Of a stretch of DNA of 64,000 nucleotides, positions 1-10,639 are shown piece by piece. Both the position numbers and the translations under genes were made by a program. Under the pieces are notes generated by a model, which ran no database searches, had not been told where the DNA came from, and was given only the letters and a program-made list of their open reading frames with translations. Each line of letters opens with the position of its first letter. Within the stretch, counting starts at the first letter, position 1. The stretch comes from Rhizophagus irregularis (lineage: Eukaryota > Glomeromycota > Glomeromycetes > Glomerales > Glomeraceae): positions 2,790,001 to 2,854,000 of the forward strand of contig NC_089449.1 in NCBI RefSeq assembly GCF_026210795.1. The letters run 5' to 3'.

Positions 1-2137
1 AGTAAATAAATAACTTACTTGCTTCTTTAAGTCCATAATCTTTATCAATATTTTTTGTATAATTATTATAATCAAGATTTGTTGTAAGATTTTGACTAGT
101 TATAATTAAAGAATTTAAATCTTCAAAAACTTGTTTTGTACTTTTTTTATTATCACTATATTCATTTGGAGGATCAATCTGAATAAGAAACTTATACAAA
201 TTTACACCTAAAGTCATGTCAAATTCATATTTCTTATCGTTTATCTTAATTCTTGAATAATCAACTGGAATATTTTTCGAAAGTTCAATTCTCATTTGAT
301 CAGAAAAATAATCTTTATCTGCATCTGACAATTTGTCAAATTCCTCAGTACCAATGGAATTTAAGCGTAAATTACCAAGTTTAAACTCTAAAGTTGTAGT
401 TTTTAATAAATTTCAGCTTAACGATAATGAATTTAATGAATTAATTATAAGGATAATAATTTTTATACTTACTATCATCTTCGTTTGAGTATTTATAATC
501 TAAAAAATATATACAGTATATAGTCTTAATAATTAGTTAATAAATGAAATTTACAATCAGTGACAGTAGTTAATAAAATACCTGGCGTGTTTATAATCCA
601 ATTTTCCTTTTTTATACCTGGAATTGTTATAAGATCATATTTATATTTGACAAAATCATCATCGATTTCAACATAATAAGTTGTATTAGGCATATTGAAA
701 GTAATTTTTGGTATATCAATTGTAAGCGAATAATCGTCGTCACTTATTGTACAATGTTTCTTACATAAAAGCTTTTGACGTAAAATAATTTCGTTACTGT
801 TTTTGTTTTTATAATAGATTGAAATATTAGCAGCAGTTGTTGTTGTTGAAGTAATAGCGTTGAGGAATGTTATTTTTAATGTGGTTGTACCAATATCAAC
901 ATTATTTGGTACACTCTTAATATGAGTATTTTTGTATTGATTATCTAATAAATAAAAATGAATTAAGAGATTAGTAAATTATTTTAAAAATACTATTATA
1001 AAATACCAACTGATACGTACTTTCAGGTATTTTTGAGGATAAATCATTTACGTACTTGCCATTCTTTCTTATTTGAATAGCTTTGTTATTTGGAAGGATA
1101 AAAATGTTATCGTCAATAAAATCATTATCATTATTATTTATTATCCATTCTCCAAAAGCATTATTTGGATCAAAATAATCGATTTCAAAAATATTAAATA
1201 TATAATACTTTGGGTTTAATTTTGCTGTAGCTTCTACTAAGAAGCCAACATTTGGCATAATATGAATAAAAGTTTTAGTTTCAAAACTAATATCAGATTG
1301 GAATAAATCAGTTGATGTTAAATCAAACGTATTATCATTCAAAGATAAATTTTTTATATTAACCAGTTTTAATCTATGAGTATGTGTTCTATATAAGCAA
1401 TAATACTGAATATCATTATTTTTATTTTTAGTAATACATTTAGAGGGACCGGCAAAATCTTCCAATTCTTCGGTCGTCAGAGTTTTACTTTTGGATTCAG
1501 TTTTAATGATTGAAAAAAAAGATTTCTTTTTTTCCGAAGATATAGTAATTCCCCATGCATCATCCAATGAAAAGATTTCAGTAATTTTATGTTCTTTATG
1601 TTCTTTATGGCTCTTATCGAAATGTAAACTATTTGTTATTTTTACTATTTTTCCATGTTCGATATGATATTCAGTAAATTCATTATGTCTCATAATAAGA
1701 AATTTATCATTTTTCTCACCAATACTTAATTTATCATATTTGAACCTTTTTAAAATTTTGCTCCCCTTCCAATCTATCATCATACCTACATTATTATCGT
1801 AAGTTATAATTACATAATTTGGATTTAATAGATGATAATGACATTTTTTTTTACAGTGAATTTTGGGAATAGAGTGCGGGGTTCCATTCGGATAAATTAA
1901 ACGAAGACTATCTTTTACTTCAACTAAAATTGTTCCATCATCATAAGCGCCTATAGCCTTAGCATTCCGAAAAGGATCATCTTTAGTTTGAATAGGCGGA
2001 CATGAAATCAATATTATGACGAGAACTATAAATATGATTGATGAAGTATTGTTTCGAAAAATTACACTCATGATTAAATAATACAAAAAAAAAATAATAA
2101 TTTTTTTTAATGAAATTTTTTTTTTAGTAAGTTTCAT
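1..2137 (-). pseudogene. Copy A of duplicated secreted/membrane protein gene (5' part, frameshifted)
   Basis: Function unknown. Exons read 2137-1021, 944-582, 499-473 (27-nt microexon) and 416-19; the rest lies beyond the left edge. The product begins MKLTKKKISL and has a hydrophobic signal/anchor segment at about residues 12-48, followed by a long region with several N-x-S/T sites that is probably outside the cytoplasm. Introns are 76-82 bp (56 bp before exon 4) with GTACGT, GTATTT and GTAAGT donors. The locus is collinear with the intact gene at 7462-10612, exon by exon. Odd point: after the intron-3 acceptor (417-418) copy A has three T where copy B has four, so the spliced frame meets TAA within five codons, although the rest of exon 4 is still open in its ancestral frame. 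Either copy A is a young pseudogene or the base is a sequencing error. Exons 1-3 are intact. Confident of the structure, less sure it is dead. Confidence 0.7.
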
Positions 2138-4200
2138 AGATAATATTTATTTATATGGGAAAAATATAAGTTATGAAACCGATCAAATTATTCTGGAGAA
2201 CATTCCTAATTCGATTATTTTAACATTGTTTAATTACTAAAAATACAACATCCAAACCGATCATCAAAAAAAATTCCAAAAGGAGATTCTTTACCGACTT
2301 TAATTTTGTACGTAATCTACGTAACAAGGTCCTGTTTCAACTTTATTAAATTTATTAATTCTCATAAAGAACGTTTTTGTTGATGTGACAAGGGTCCATT
2401 TACAGTCTTAATTTTTATTTTTGGATTGAGCTGAATTTCAATTTAGCGCAATTAATAATTAAGTTACTAGTTTATGTATTCTATTGCTAAATTTAATTTT
2501 TTTAATTTTTTTTTTTGTAATACTTGCATTAATTGGGATATTGTTGTGATTCACAAATTTATTTGTTGGTAATACTTGATTGAATTTATATTTTGAAACT
2601 AACTGAATTTTGATCGTTTTAATTTTTGTAATACCCACAGCATCCACTGAGTTAATATGTGAATTCAAAAAATATATAATATATATAGCATTAATATTTA
2701 TTTTACCTTTAATAAAAATTATAATGGTACTAATTAAGGTTAATTTAAACAAATTCTTATTTTAATTATTTGCATATTACACTACTTAAGGCATACTAGT
2801 AGTAAATTTAAGACCCTGTTCCTCATAACTCGGTTTGGTTTTGATTTGCTTTCCAAAGCTGTTGCAAATTGTTACGAGGAATTAAACGGAGGAAGTAGCC
2901 TAGACTAAACCAGAACTAATTAGTAAACTATCATCGCTTATAATTTCCTTTTTGGCTCGTACCATTAAAATTCTGAAACAAAATGAAATAACAAATTATT
3001 TATAAATGAAGTCGCCAAGTCGAAAACATCCGTAAAAATAGAACATATATTTTTTTTAGAATTCGATGTATACTAATAAAAAAAAATTTGTAATAAATAT
3101 TAGCATATAATTATTTATCTAATTTCATTTCGACATTTTTTTAATAGCATTGACAATACAGTACATAAAAAGGTAACAATACGAAGTTTGCGTATAATGA
3201 ACCCGTAGATTCCTTTTTTTGGATAATGCCAGCGGCATTACGTATACCTATTTATATATTGCTCGGGTCCTGCATAGGTACACAGGAAATTTTATGTTTT
3301 AAAATTATTAATCTGTTATACAACGATCAATATCAAACGTATTAGTAAATGATTGGTCTGAATTTAGTCATATAAAGGATAATGATATGAATACTGTAAC
3401 GAGGTAATATGATTATACAATATTACAATAACTTAATACGGGTCATTTTCCCAGTAAATTATCCTAAAATTTCAAATTTTATAACTTGTGCTCTATTAGC
3501 ATTTAAGTAATCATGCTGTAAATTTTAACGGATAGATGATGACAATGATGACTTTAAGAAACATGAAATTATCTGGAACTTCTAAATAAAAAATTTTTTA
3601 TCGGGATAAAAGGTTGATTTATTATTATTGAAGTGTTAATAGCATTTTTTTAAAAAAAAGCGAGATATTTTATGGAAAAGATAGATATTTGGAATATTTT
3701 TACGAAATTTGAAACGAAAATGTTAAGAAGAGTTAGAGTTATTAAGTAATAAGAAATTTATTATAAATTTTTTATGATTATAGTATAAATTATAATACAG
3801 TATAGTTTAATGCAAAAAAAATTTCCAAGTAAATTTTACTATATGACATGATATACTTTTGTTAAACTATTTTTATAATACATCCCAATGCGACGGTGTA
3901 AGCTTACGTAAATTTGTATAAATATGCGTAAGCTTGTGTAAGTTTTGTAAATTCTTATGAACATCTTTGCTGAAACGCATATTTTAGTAACAAAATAGCA
4001 AAATGGTAACTAGATAGTATAACTTTTAACTAAAATTTTGATACGATCTGGTAAAGCATTAGTCTACACGCAGTTGCCGCGCATTAAGACGATCGCAGGT
4101 CAATATCACCACCTGTTCAAAAAATCGTTACTATACATAAAAAATTTATTATTGAAGCAGTAAATATTTAGTAAATATGTTTTTTAAACTTAGTTGTTAA
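2138..4200. other. Duplicated spacer, copy A flank, with an inverted block
   Basis: No intact gene seen. The stretch to about 3970 is homologous to about 10,640-13,340. The block at about 2765-3060 is in opposite orientation to its counterpart at about 11,235-11,525. Pieces around 3170-3290 and 3590-3760 look like decayed coding sequence shared with the other copy but have no open frame. Confidence 0.6.
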
Positions 4201-4203
4201 ATA

Positions 4204-4371
4204 CGGTCAAACCATTATATAACGATATGTCGGGACATATATGAAATTTTTAGGAAATATCGGTATATCAAAGTTATACCGATATTTATATGTCCTGTGG
4301 GAAAATAAAATTTTATCGGTATATCAAGTTTTTAATAGTATATTGAATATCGGTATATCGAGGTTAGACTG
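4204..4371. mobile_element. pogo/Tigger-like miniature inverted-repeat element
   Basis: A 168-bp element with imperfect terminal inverted repeats: left end cggtcaaaccattatataac, right end (reverse complement) cagtctaacctcgatatacc. It is flanked by TA on both sides (4202-4203 and 4372-4373), as expected for Tc1/mariner-pogo elements. The interior contains several copies of tatcggtatatc and no coding capacity. A related solitary end lies at 61,781. Confidence 0.6.
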
Positions 4372-5219
4372 TACGTCACCTTAAAATCTGAAACCTACAA
4401 AAGGAGGGAAAAAAATCTTTACAAAAATTTCTCGAAAAAAGAGAAAAAATAATTTTGAAGTCCAACTTTGGAACTTACTGGTTTTGGTACTAGGGAAACT
4501 GGAATGGGTTATTTTAATGAGACACTTACTGATATTTCATTTTCTCCCTTTTATATTAAATAATAAGCTGTTTCGATAACATATTGGGAAACTTGTTGAG
4601 AATCAAAAATTTTTTTATTACTTTTACATTCTGTAAGTTTTAGCGAATTGGGTTCTAAAGCTCTTCACATACTGAAATACCGAAAAAAAGTTTCGATAAT
4701 GTTACCTATTGAAATCGGTACAAAAATTAAAATTTAAAAAATTATTTTTTTTTACTTGTGTAAAGTTTTCAAGTAAAGTTTTCAAAGTATTTTCGAAAAC
4801 TTGCCTGAAATTTGGATGCTTCAAATCAAAAGTGTATGTCTAAAAAAAAGAAGAAAAATGAACTGTTAGTAATAGTTCATTAGAAATAAAATAAACTAAA
4901 AGGAACACCAACCAAACCTGCACATCTAAATTCCTGAAGAATTGCCTACAAAAGAAAAAAAAAAGAACTGTTAACAGCAGTTGTTGATAATAAATTAAAC
5001 TAAAAAAGCAGTTCTGTTCTGATTCACTCTGTTCACTTTTATCTTCAATATCATGTTTCATTGTTATTAGATTGAGTGGGAAAAAAGTTTGTGGTCTTTT
5101 AGTCTGGTAAATGAGCTGCTTGGTCCCATTTATCATAATATATACGTTGAACTTGGTGTCTTCCTTGCCGGCCCTTCCCTCTCGTTCTCGGAGCCCTTCA
5201 GTTCTGTTAAAGAACTGAA

Positions 5220-5297
5220 ATAATAATAATAATAATAACAATAATAATAACAATAATAATAACAATAGTAATAATAACAACAATAATAATAACAATA
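5220..5297. repeat. AAT/AAC trinucleotide microsatellite
   Basis: A run of aat and aac triplets. Read on the minus strand it gives an artificial poly-Leu frame. Nothing supports a gene here. Confidence 0.9.
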
Positions 5298-5719
5298 ATG
5301 TACATTAGTATTTTTAAATTTATTGTTTTTTTTTTAATACAATTAGATTAGACATTACTTATGTTTTTTATTTAATATTTCTTAAATTTCAAGTAGGTTT
5401 TTTATTTTCTAAAAAATATTTCATTTTTATAATATGATAATATAAAAATTGAAACTTCAAATCTCAAATTTGATGACTTACGTACGGCTCAAGTTCATTT
5501 TTTTGAAGATTTAATTATAATTAGATCAATTTAAATAGAATTACGTCGCAGATATACATATTTTTATGAATTTGCCTCATAAATAACTAATATTAGAATA
5601 GCAATCACTATATAGTATAAAAAATTTATTAAATAAAAAATTTCAATTATTTTGATTTTATTTGCTATCGAACAACTTATACGTAAAAAATAATTGTATT
5701 AATTTTTAATAAATTCAGG

Positions 5720-6145
5720 TTATTCAACTATTAAATGTGAATTATAATTCGACTGAAAAATAGGACGCAACGCAAATGAAGAAGGGATGACTTCTTCCGA
5801 GACTTCCAAGAGCGCCCTATGTGTAGTTAAAAAATCTGTCCCAAGGATGTTCAAATCTCTGAAATTATCATCATCTGATACTTTTACAGAATTTGTCTTT
5901 TATTAAGTCTAACTGAAATAGGTCCTTTTGGATCAGTAATAGATAGGTTATATGAATTTATTACTTCTTTACATATAAAAATTCTTGGAGAACTTGTATC
6001 GACTAAAAAGTGGATATTCTTGATCTGTCCTTTTATTTCCAGTGTCATCGTGCATAAAAGTCATTGAAAATCACCATATAAGATTCCCTTTACTTCATCT
6101 AATTCTTTCGTAGAAGCAGAAAGCTTGATAATTGCTTGAAAATAT
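5720..6145 (-). pseudogene. Retropepsin-like aspartic protease relic
   Basis: On the minus strand a retropepsin-like fold can be read. There is a strand followed by the catalytic-type motif FLVDTSSPR (Asp codon at 5998-6000), then about 60 residues later the flap-proximal motif NILGTDFL, ending at a TAA at 5720-5722. The DTSS and ILG motifs in this order are the hallmarks of retropepsin-like proteases, which work as homodimers when about 100-130 residues long. The gene is broken: an in-frame TGA lies just upstream at about 6062, and the frame shifts by one at about 5897 between the two motifs. There is no reverse transcriptase or LTR nearby, so this looks like a stand-alone protease gene or an isolated transposon fragment that has decayed. 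Confidence 0.6.
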
Positions 6146-6565
6146 TTTATGTATAAATATTGTATAAAGAGCCGGGTAAAATGAAACTTAGATCACAATT
6201 TACATCACATGATGATTGTCCGCTTATTATGAAAAATTGTGGTTACCCAATAAAATCGCATTATCGTTTTTTGCTCTGCTTCGGACTCATAACGGTTCTG
6301 TTTCCTAGTTTTATATTTACATATCAGATTAAATACGTTTATTGTTTATCTCCTACGAAAGATCGGCTTGCTCGTTTGCTTGAATGGGATGCATTTGTGA
6401 TATAGAATAGTGATATGATAGTTAGTACGTTAGATTAGTAACTTTTTCTTTCCGTATATTCTAATAGTGTATCTTTCCTTCTTCCAATAAAATAAATTAT
6501 AACAAAATTTATTATGTTTATTAAATAAATATTATTAATATACTTGTTCTTTAACCGATAAACGA

Positions 6566-6730
6566 TATTGAATATGATATATACCTCCGATGTTGTATAG
6601 TATAGTTGACGAAAATCTATACAGTATTAATTTTTTATCTATACAGCATAATTTTTTATATTTTTATCTATACAGTATAGTTTTTTTACACTATACTATA
6701 CAACATCGGAGGTATATACCATACTCAATA
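6566..6730. mobile_element. 165-bp hairpin element
   Basis: Inverted arms of 41 bp (6566-6606 and 6690-6730) differ at two positions. The core tatacctccgatgttgtata is identical in both. The 83-bp loop holds three near copies of atctatacagtat. It is non-coding; a miniature transposon or a structured RNA are both possible. Confidence 0.7.
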
Positions 6731-7107
6731 ACTATATTATCTTCTTTAACGTATCGCAATAAAAAACAGTAACTTTCTTTCTTCAATAATTGAAAATAAA
6801 TAATCAGAAGAATTAGGTCACCTCTTGGAAGATATGGTCATACATCTGTTTTAATAGGTTCTATAATGTACAGTTTAGAAGTTGTATAGTAGATGTTTGT
6901 TATTTAAGTGATTTGGTAGCATTTGACACAAAATTTCATAAGTTGAAAGATTTGATCAATATTGATGTTTATTAGCTATTATATCTACTCATCTGAAATT
7001 GATTTATGTTGGTTTGTTTTAAATTAATAAAATGCAAAAAAAAATAATTCTATCTGATATGATACATAAAAAAATTTTTGATGCGTACGGTTGTACAATA
7101 TTGCGCC

Positions 7108-7316
7108 TGTTGTAGACCAATGTCCCAAACCTTACCATCGCTCTATAAAAAATTTTCTGGAAAAAATTCCGATAAATGATCATTTTTACCATATGAAATC
7201 AATTTCTAAAAAGTTTTTTATAGGGTCGGCCTAAATTAGGAGATCAGTCTTAAGGCATTATTAGATTGGGCCGATACTTTAGGCCGATGGTAAGGTTTGG
7301 GACATGGTATACAACA
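7108..7316. mobile_element. Inverted-repeat element with a second element nested inside
   Basis: Terminal inverted repeats of about 32 bp (left starts tgttgtagaccaatgtccca; right is its near-perfect complement) are flanked by gcgcc on each side (7103-7107 and 7317-7321), a likely 5-bp target duplication. Its middle (about 7143-7226) is a member of the ccctataaaaaattt palindromic family found elsewhere in the window, so the elements are nested. Confidence 0.65.
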
Positions 7317-7461
7317 GCGCCTCATGATATCAGCGTGCAAATATTTATAAAAAAAAAAAAAAATGTCCACGTTCCGTATCATTTTTAAATTTTAATGTTA
7401 CGAGATCTAAAGTTTACTCTAATTGACTTAAAGTAGATGTCACGTAAAATAATTATAATTC

Positions 7462-10400
7462 TTAATGTTTTATATCTCTTTCTACAATATAATCAGATTG
7501 AATTCCAACATGGTTGCCATTCTTATTATTCATGAGTATATGATAACTACACTCAATTACACTAACCAGAAAAACAATAATACTGATAATTAATGTAAAT
7601 AATGAGCTGACGTCACTTATACCAGAGGAAGATTTAATAGTAGCATAAAGAATCTACCAAAAATAAATTTTTTTTTTTAAAAAAAAATCAATTACAGAAA
7701 AAATTAGCACTGAAAAACACCATTTTATTAATAATTACTGTACCTGAATTACTAATTGAGGTAAATTTTCCAGAATAATATTCGAAAATCCTCCCCAGAA
7801 TATTAAATTTAATGTTTCTGAAGAAAATTTTACTGAAAAAATTTTAAATCCACCAAAATTTGAATCAAATATATGAAGTAATTCAATATCTCCTGAACTT
7901 AAAATTGTCGCAATTGCAACTGGTTTTATGTAATTTTTGAACCATTCAGAATTTATAGAGTTTTGTATTTCAAATTTGAATATTGCAATGGCAAAAAATA
8001 CATTCAAAATAAAAGGAAATAATAAAAACAAAACACTAGTAATAATATAAAAATAAGTTAGATTATTATGATATAATAAATATAATAATCAAAAAAAAAA
8101 ATTAAGATATACCTCGGAATAAAAAGATCCGATGAAATGGTTTTAAGTTTAATAATAAATTTTATATCATTTATAAGATCAATAATAATTAATGCAACTT
8201 TAAATACAATTATATTTGTTCCCTAAAATAAAACAAATATATTAGTTTTTGATTATCCAAAAAAATAATTCAAATAATGACTATACCTTTTTATTCTTGT
8301 ATCTTCCATAAAAATATAACATTGTTAGAATTAAGCAAACTATTATTACTATTAAATACTGACGATTCGCTATGAAGTTTTTAAAACTAGCTATAAGTTT
8401 CTCAAATGTGCTACCTTTAAAATGATACATAATATATTAATATTTATTATTACAATATTCAACGTAAATAAATAAATAAATAAACACGTTTACTTACTTG
8501 CTTCTTGAAATCCATAATCTTTATCAATATTTTCTGTATGATTATTATGATTATTTAAATCAAGAATTGTTGTAAAATTTTTACTAGTTTTAATTAAAGA
8601 ATTTAAATCGTCAAAAACTTCTTCTGAACATTTTTTATTAAAACTATCTTCGTTTGGAGGATTAATCTGAATAGAAAAATACAAATTTACACTTGAAACC
8701 ATGTCAAATTCATATTTATTATCGTTTATCTCAATTCTTGAATCATCAACTGGAATACTATTCGCAAGTTCAATTCTCATTTGCTCAGAAAAAATTTTTT
8801 TATCTGCATCTGGCAATTTTCGAAATTCCTCAGTACCATTGGAATTAAAACGTAATTTACCAAGTTTAAAATCTAAAGTTGTAGTTTTCAATAAAATTTC
8901 AGCTTAACGAATTTAATGAATTATAAGGATAATAATTTTTATACTTACTATCATCTTTGTTTGAGCATTTAGATTCTAAAAAATATATATATAATCTTAA
9001 TAATTAGTTAATAAATGAAATTTACAATCAGGGACAGTAGTTAATAAAATACCTGTTGACAGAGTTGTTATATTCCAATTTTTCTCTTTTATACCAGGAA
9101 TTGTTATATTATCATGTTTATATTTGACAAAACCATCATCGATTTCAACATAATAAATTGCATTGGGCATGTTGAAAGTAAATTCTGGTATATCAGCTGT
9201 AAGCGAAAGCGAATTATCACTTATTATACAATGTGGTTTCACACATAAAAACTTATGACGTAAAGTACTATTGTTTATCCCGGTTTCATAATAGATTGAA
9301 ATATTAGCAGTAGTTTGTATTAAAGCAATAGCGTTGAGGAATGTTATATTTAATGTGGTTGTACCAATATTAACATTATTTGATGGATACACACTCTTAA
9401 TATGAGTGTTTTTGTATGGATTATCTAATAAAAAAATGAATTAAGAGATTAGTAAGTTATTTTAAAAATACTATTATAAAATGCCAACTGATACGTACTT
9501 GTAGGTATTATTGAAGATAAATTATTCCATGCGTACGTTCCATTCATTCTTATTTGAATAACTGTGTTATTTGGAAAGATAAAAATGTCATCAATTAAAT
9601 CATTATCATTTTTATCTATTATCCATTCTCCAAAAGCATTATTTGGATCCAAATAATCGATTTCAAAAATATTAAATATATAATACTTTGGGTTTAATTT
9701 TGCTGTAGCTTTTACTAAGAAGCCAACATTTGGCATAATATGAATTAAAGTTTTAGTTTCAAAACTAATATTATCTTGGAATAAATCAATTGATGTTAAA
9801 TTAAACGTATTATCGTTTGAAGATACCGTTAAATTGTTTATATTAACCAGTTTTAAACTATTATTATGTGTTCTATATAAGCAATAATACTGAATATCAT
9901 TATTTTTATTTTTAGTAATACATTTAGAGGGACCGGCAAAATCTTCCAATTCTTTGGTCGTCAGAGTTTCACTTTTGGATTCAGTTTTAATGATTGAAAA
10001 AAAGGATTTCGTTTTTACCAAAGATATAATTCCCCATGCATCATCCAATGAAAAGATTTTAGTAATAATATGTTCTTTATGTTCTTTATGTTCTTTATGT
10101 TCTTTATGTTCTTTATGTTCTTTATGTTCTTTATGTCTCTTATTGAAATTATTGAAATGTAAACTTTTTGTTATATCTACTATTCCATCATCATGGTCGA
10201 TACGATATTCAGTAAATTTATTATGTCTCATAATAAGAAATCTATCATTTTTCTCACCAATATTTAACTTATCATACTTAAAACTTTTTAAAATTTTGTT
10301 CCCCTTCCAAATACTTAAATAATGATTATGTTTCTCTAGTTTCTCTATAATTACATAACTTGAATTTAATAGATGATAATGACATTGTTTACAGTGAATT

Positions 10401-10612
10401 TTGGGAATAGAGTGCGGGGTTCCATTCGGATAAATTAAACGAAGACTATCTTTTACTTCAAATAACATTGTTCCATTAGCATAAACGCCTATAGCCTTAA
10501 CATCCTGAAAAGGATCATCTTTACTAGTTTGAATAGGCGGACATGAAATCAATATTACGACGAGAGCTATAAATATTATTAATGAAGTATTGTTTCGAAA
10601 AATTACACTCAT
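7462..10612 (-). CDS. Copy B: secreted/membrane protein, 8 exons, 879 aa
   Basis: No family with known function recognised. Exons: 10612-9499, 9424-9053, 8975-8949 (27 nt), 8902-8498, 8414-8287, 8222-8113, 8035-7744, 7653-7462; all junctions keep frame and the sum is 880 codons. The start chosen is the ATG at 10612 (MSVIFRNNTS). An upstream ATG near 10679 matches copy A's start but is out of frame here after slippage in a T-run. An N-terminal hydrophobic segment (about residues 6-25) suggests a signal or anchor. Residues 26-640 are hydrophilic with many N-x-S/T sites. The C-terminal 240 residues contain about four hydrophobic helices (for example YLIVIIVCLILTMLYFYG and the end of exon 8) and the motif ENLPQLVIQ. 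Overall this suggests a large extracellular domain on a membrane-embedded C-terminus. A (His-Lys-Glu)7 tract lies near residues 160-182. The paralogue at 1-2137 shows tandem duplication. Confidence 0.82.
10070..10135 (-). repeat. 9-bp coding minisatellite (HKE)n
   Basis: Tandem repeats of a 9-bp unit (plus strand ttctttatg) in exon 1 of copy B encode seven His-Lys-Glu triplets. The aligned place in copy A (about 1590-1612) has two. Frame is preserved in both. Confidence 0.9.
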
Positions 10613-10639
10613 GATTAAATAATACAAAAAAAAAAATAA

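Noticed and set aside
4055-4115. tRNA-like stretch (gcagttgccgcgcattaaga, gatcgcaggt)
   Set aside because: No matching acceptor stem and no proper B box; more likely part of the inverted-repeat family seen at 38,208.
4840-5295. 151-codon minus-strand frame starting with a long poly-Leu run
   Set aside because: The Leu run is the translated AAT/AAC microsatellite; the remainder has no domain, plausible start or splice sites.
6160-6405. 81-codon plus-strand frame with a hydrophobic part
   Set aside because: No ATG at the frame start and no splice context; downstream of a decayed gene on the other strand.
9954-10322. Plus-strand frame with CSLCSLCSL repeats
   Set aside because: It is the antisense reading of the His-Lys-Glu repeat in exon 1 of copy B.
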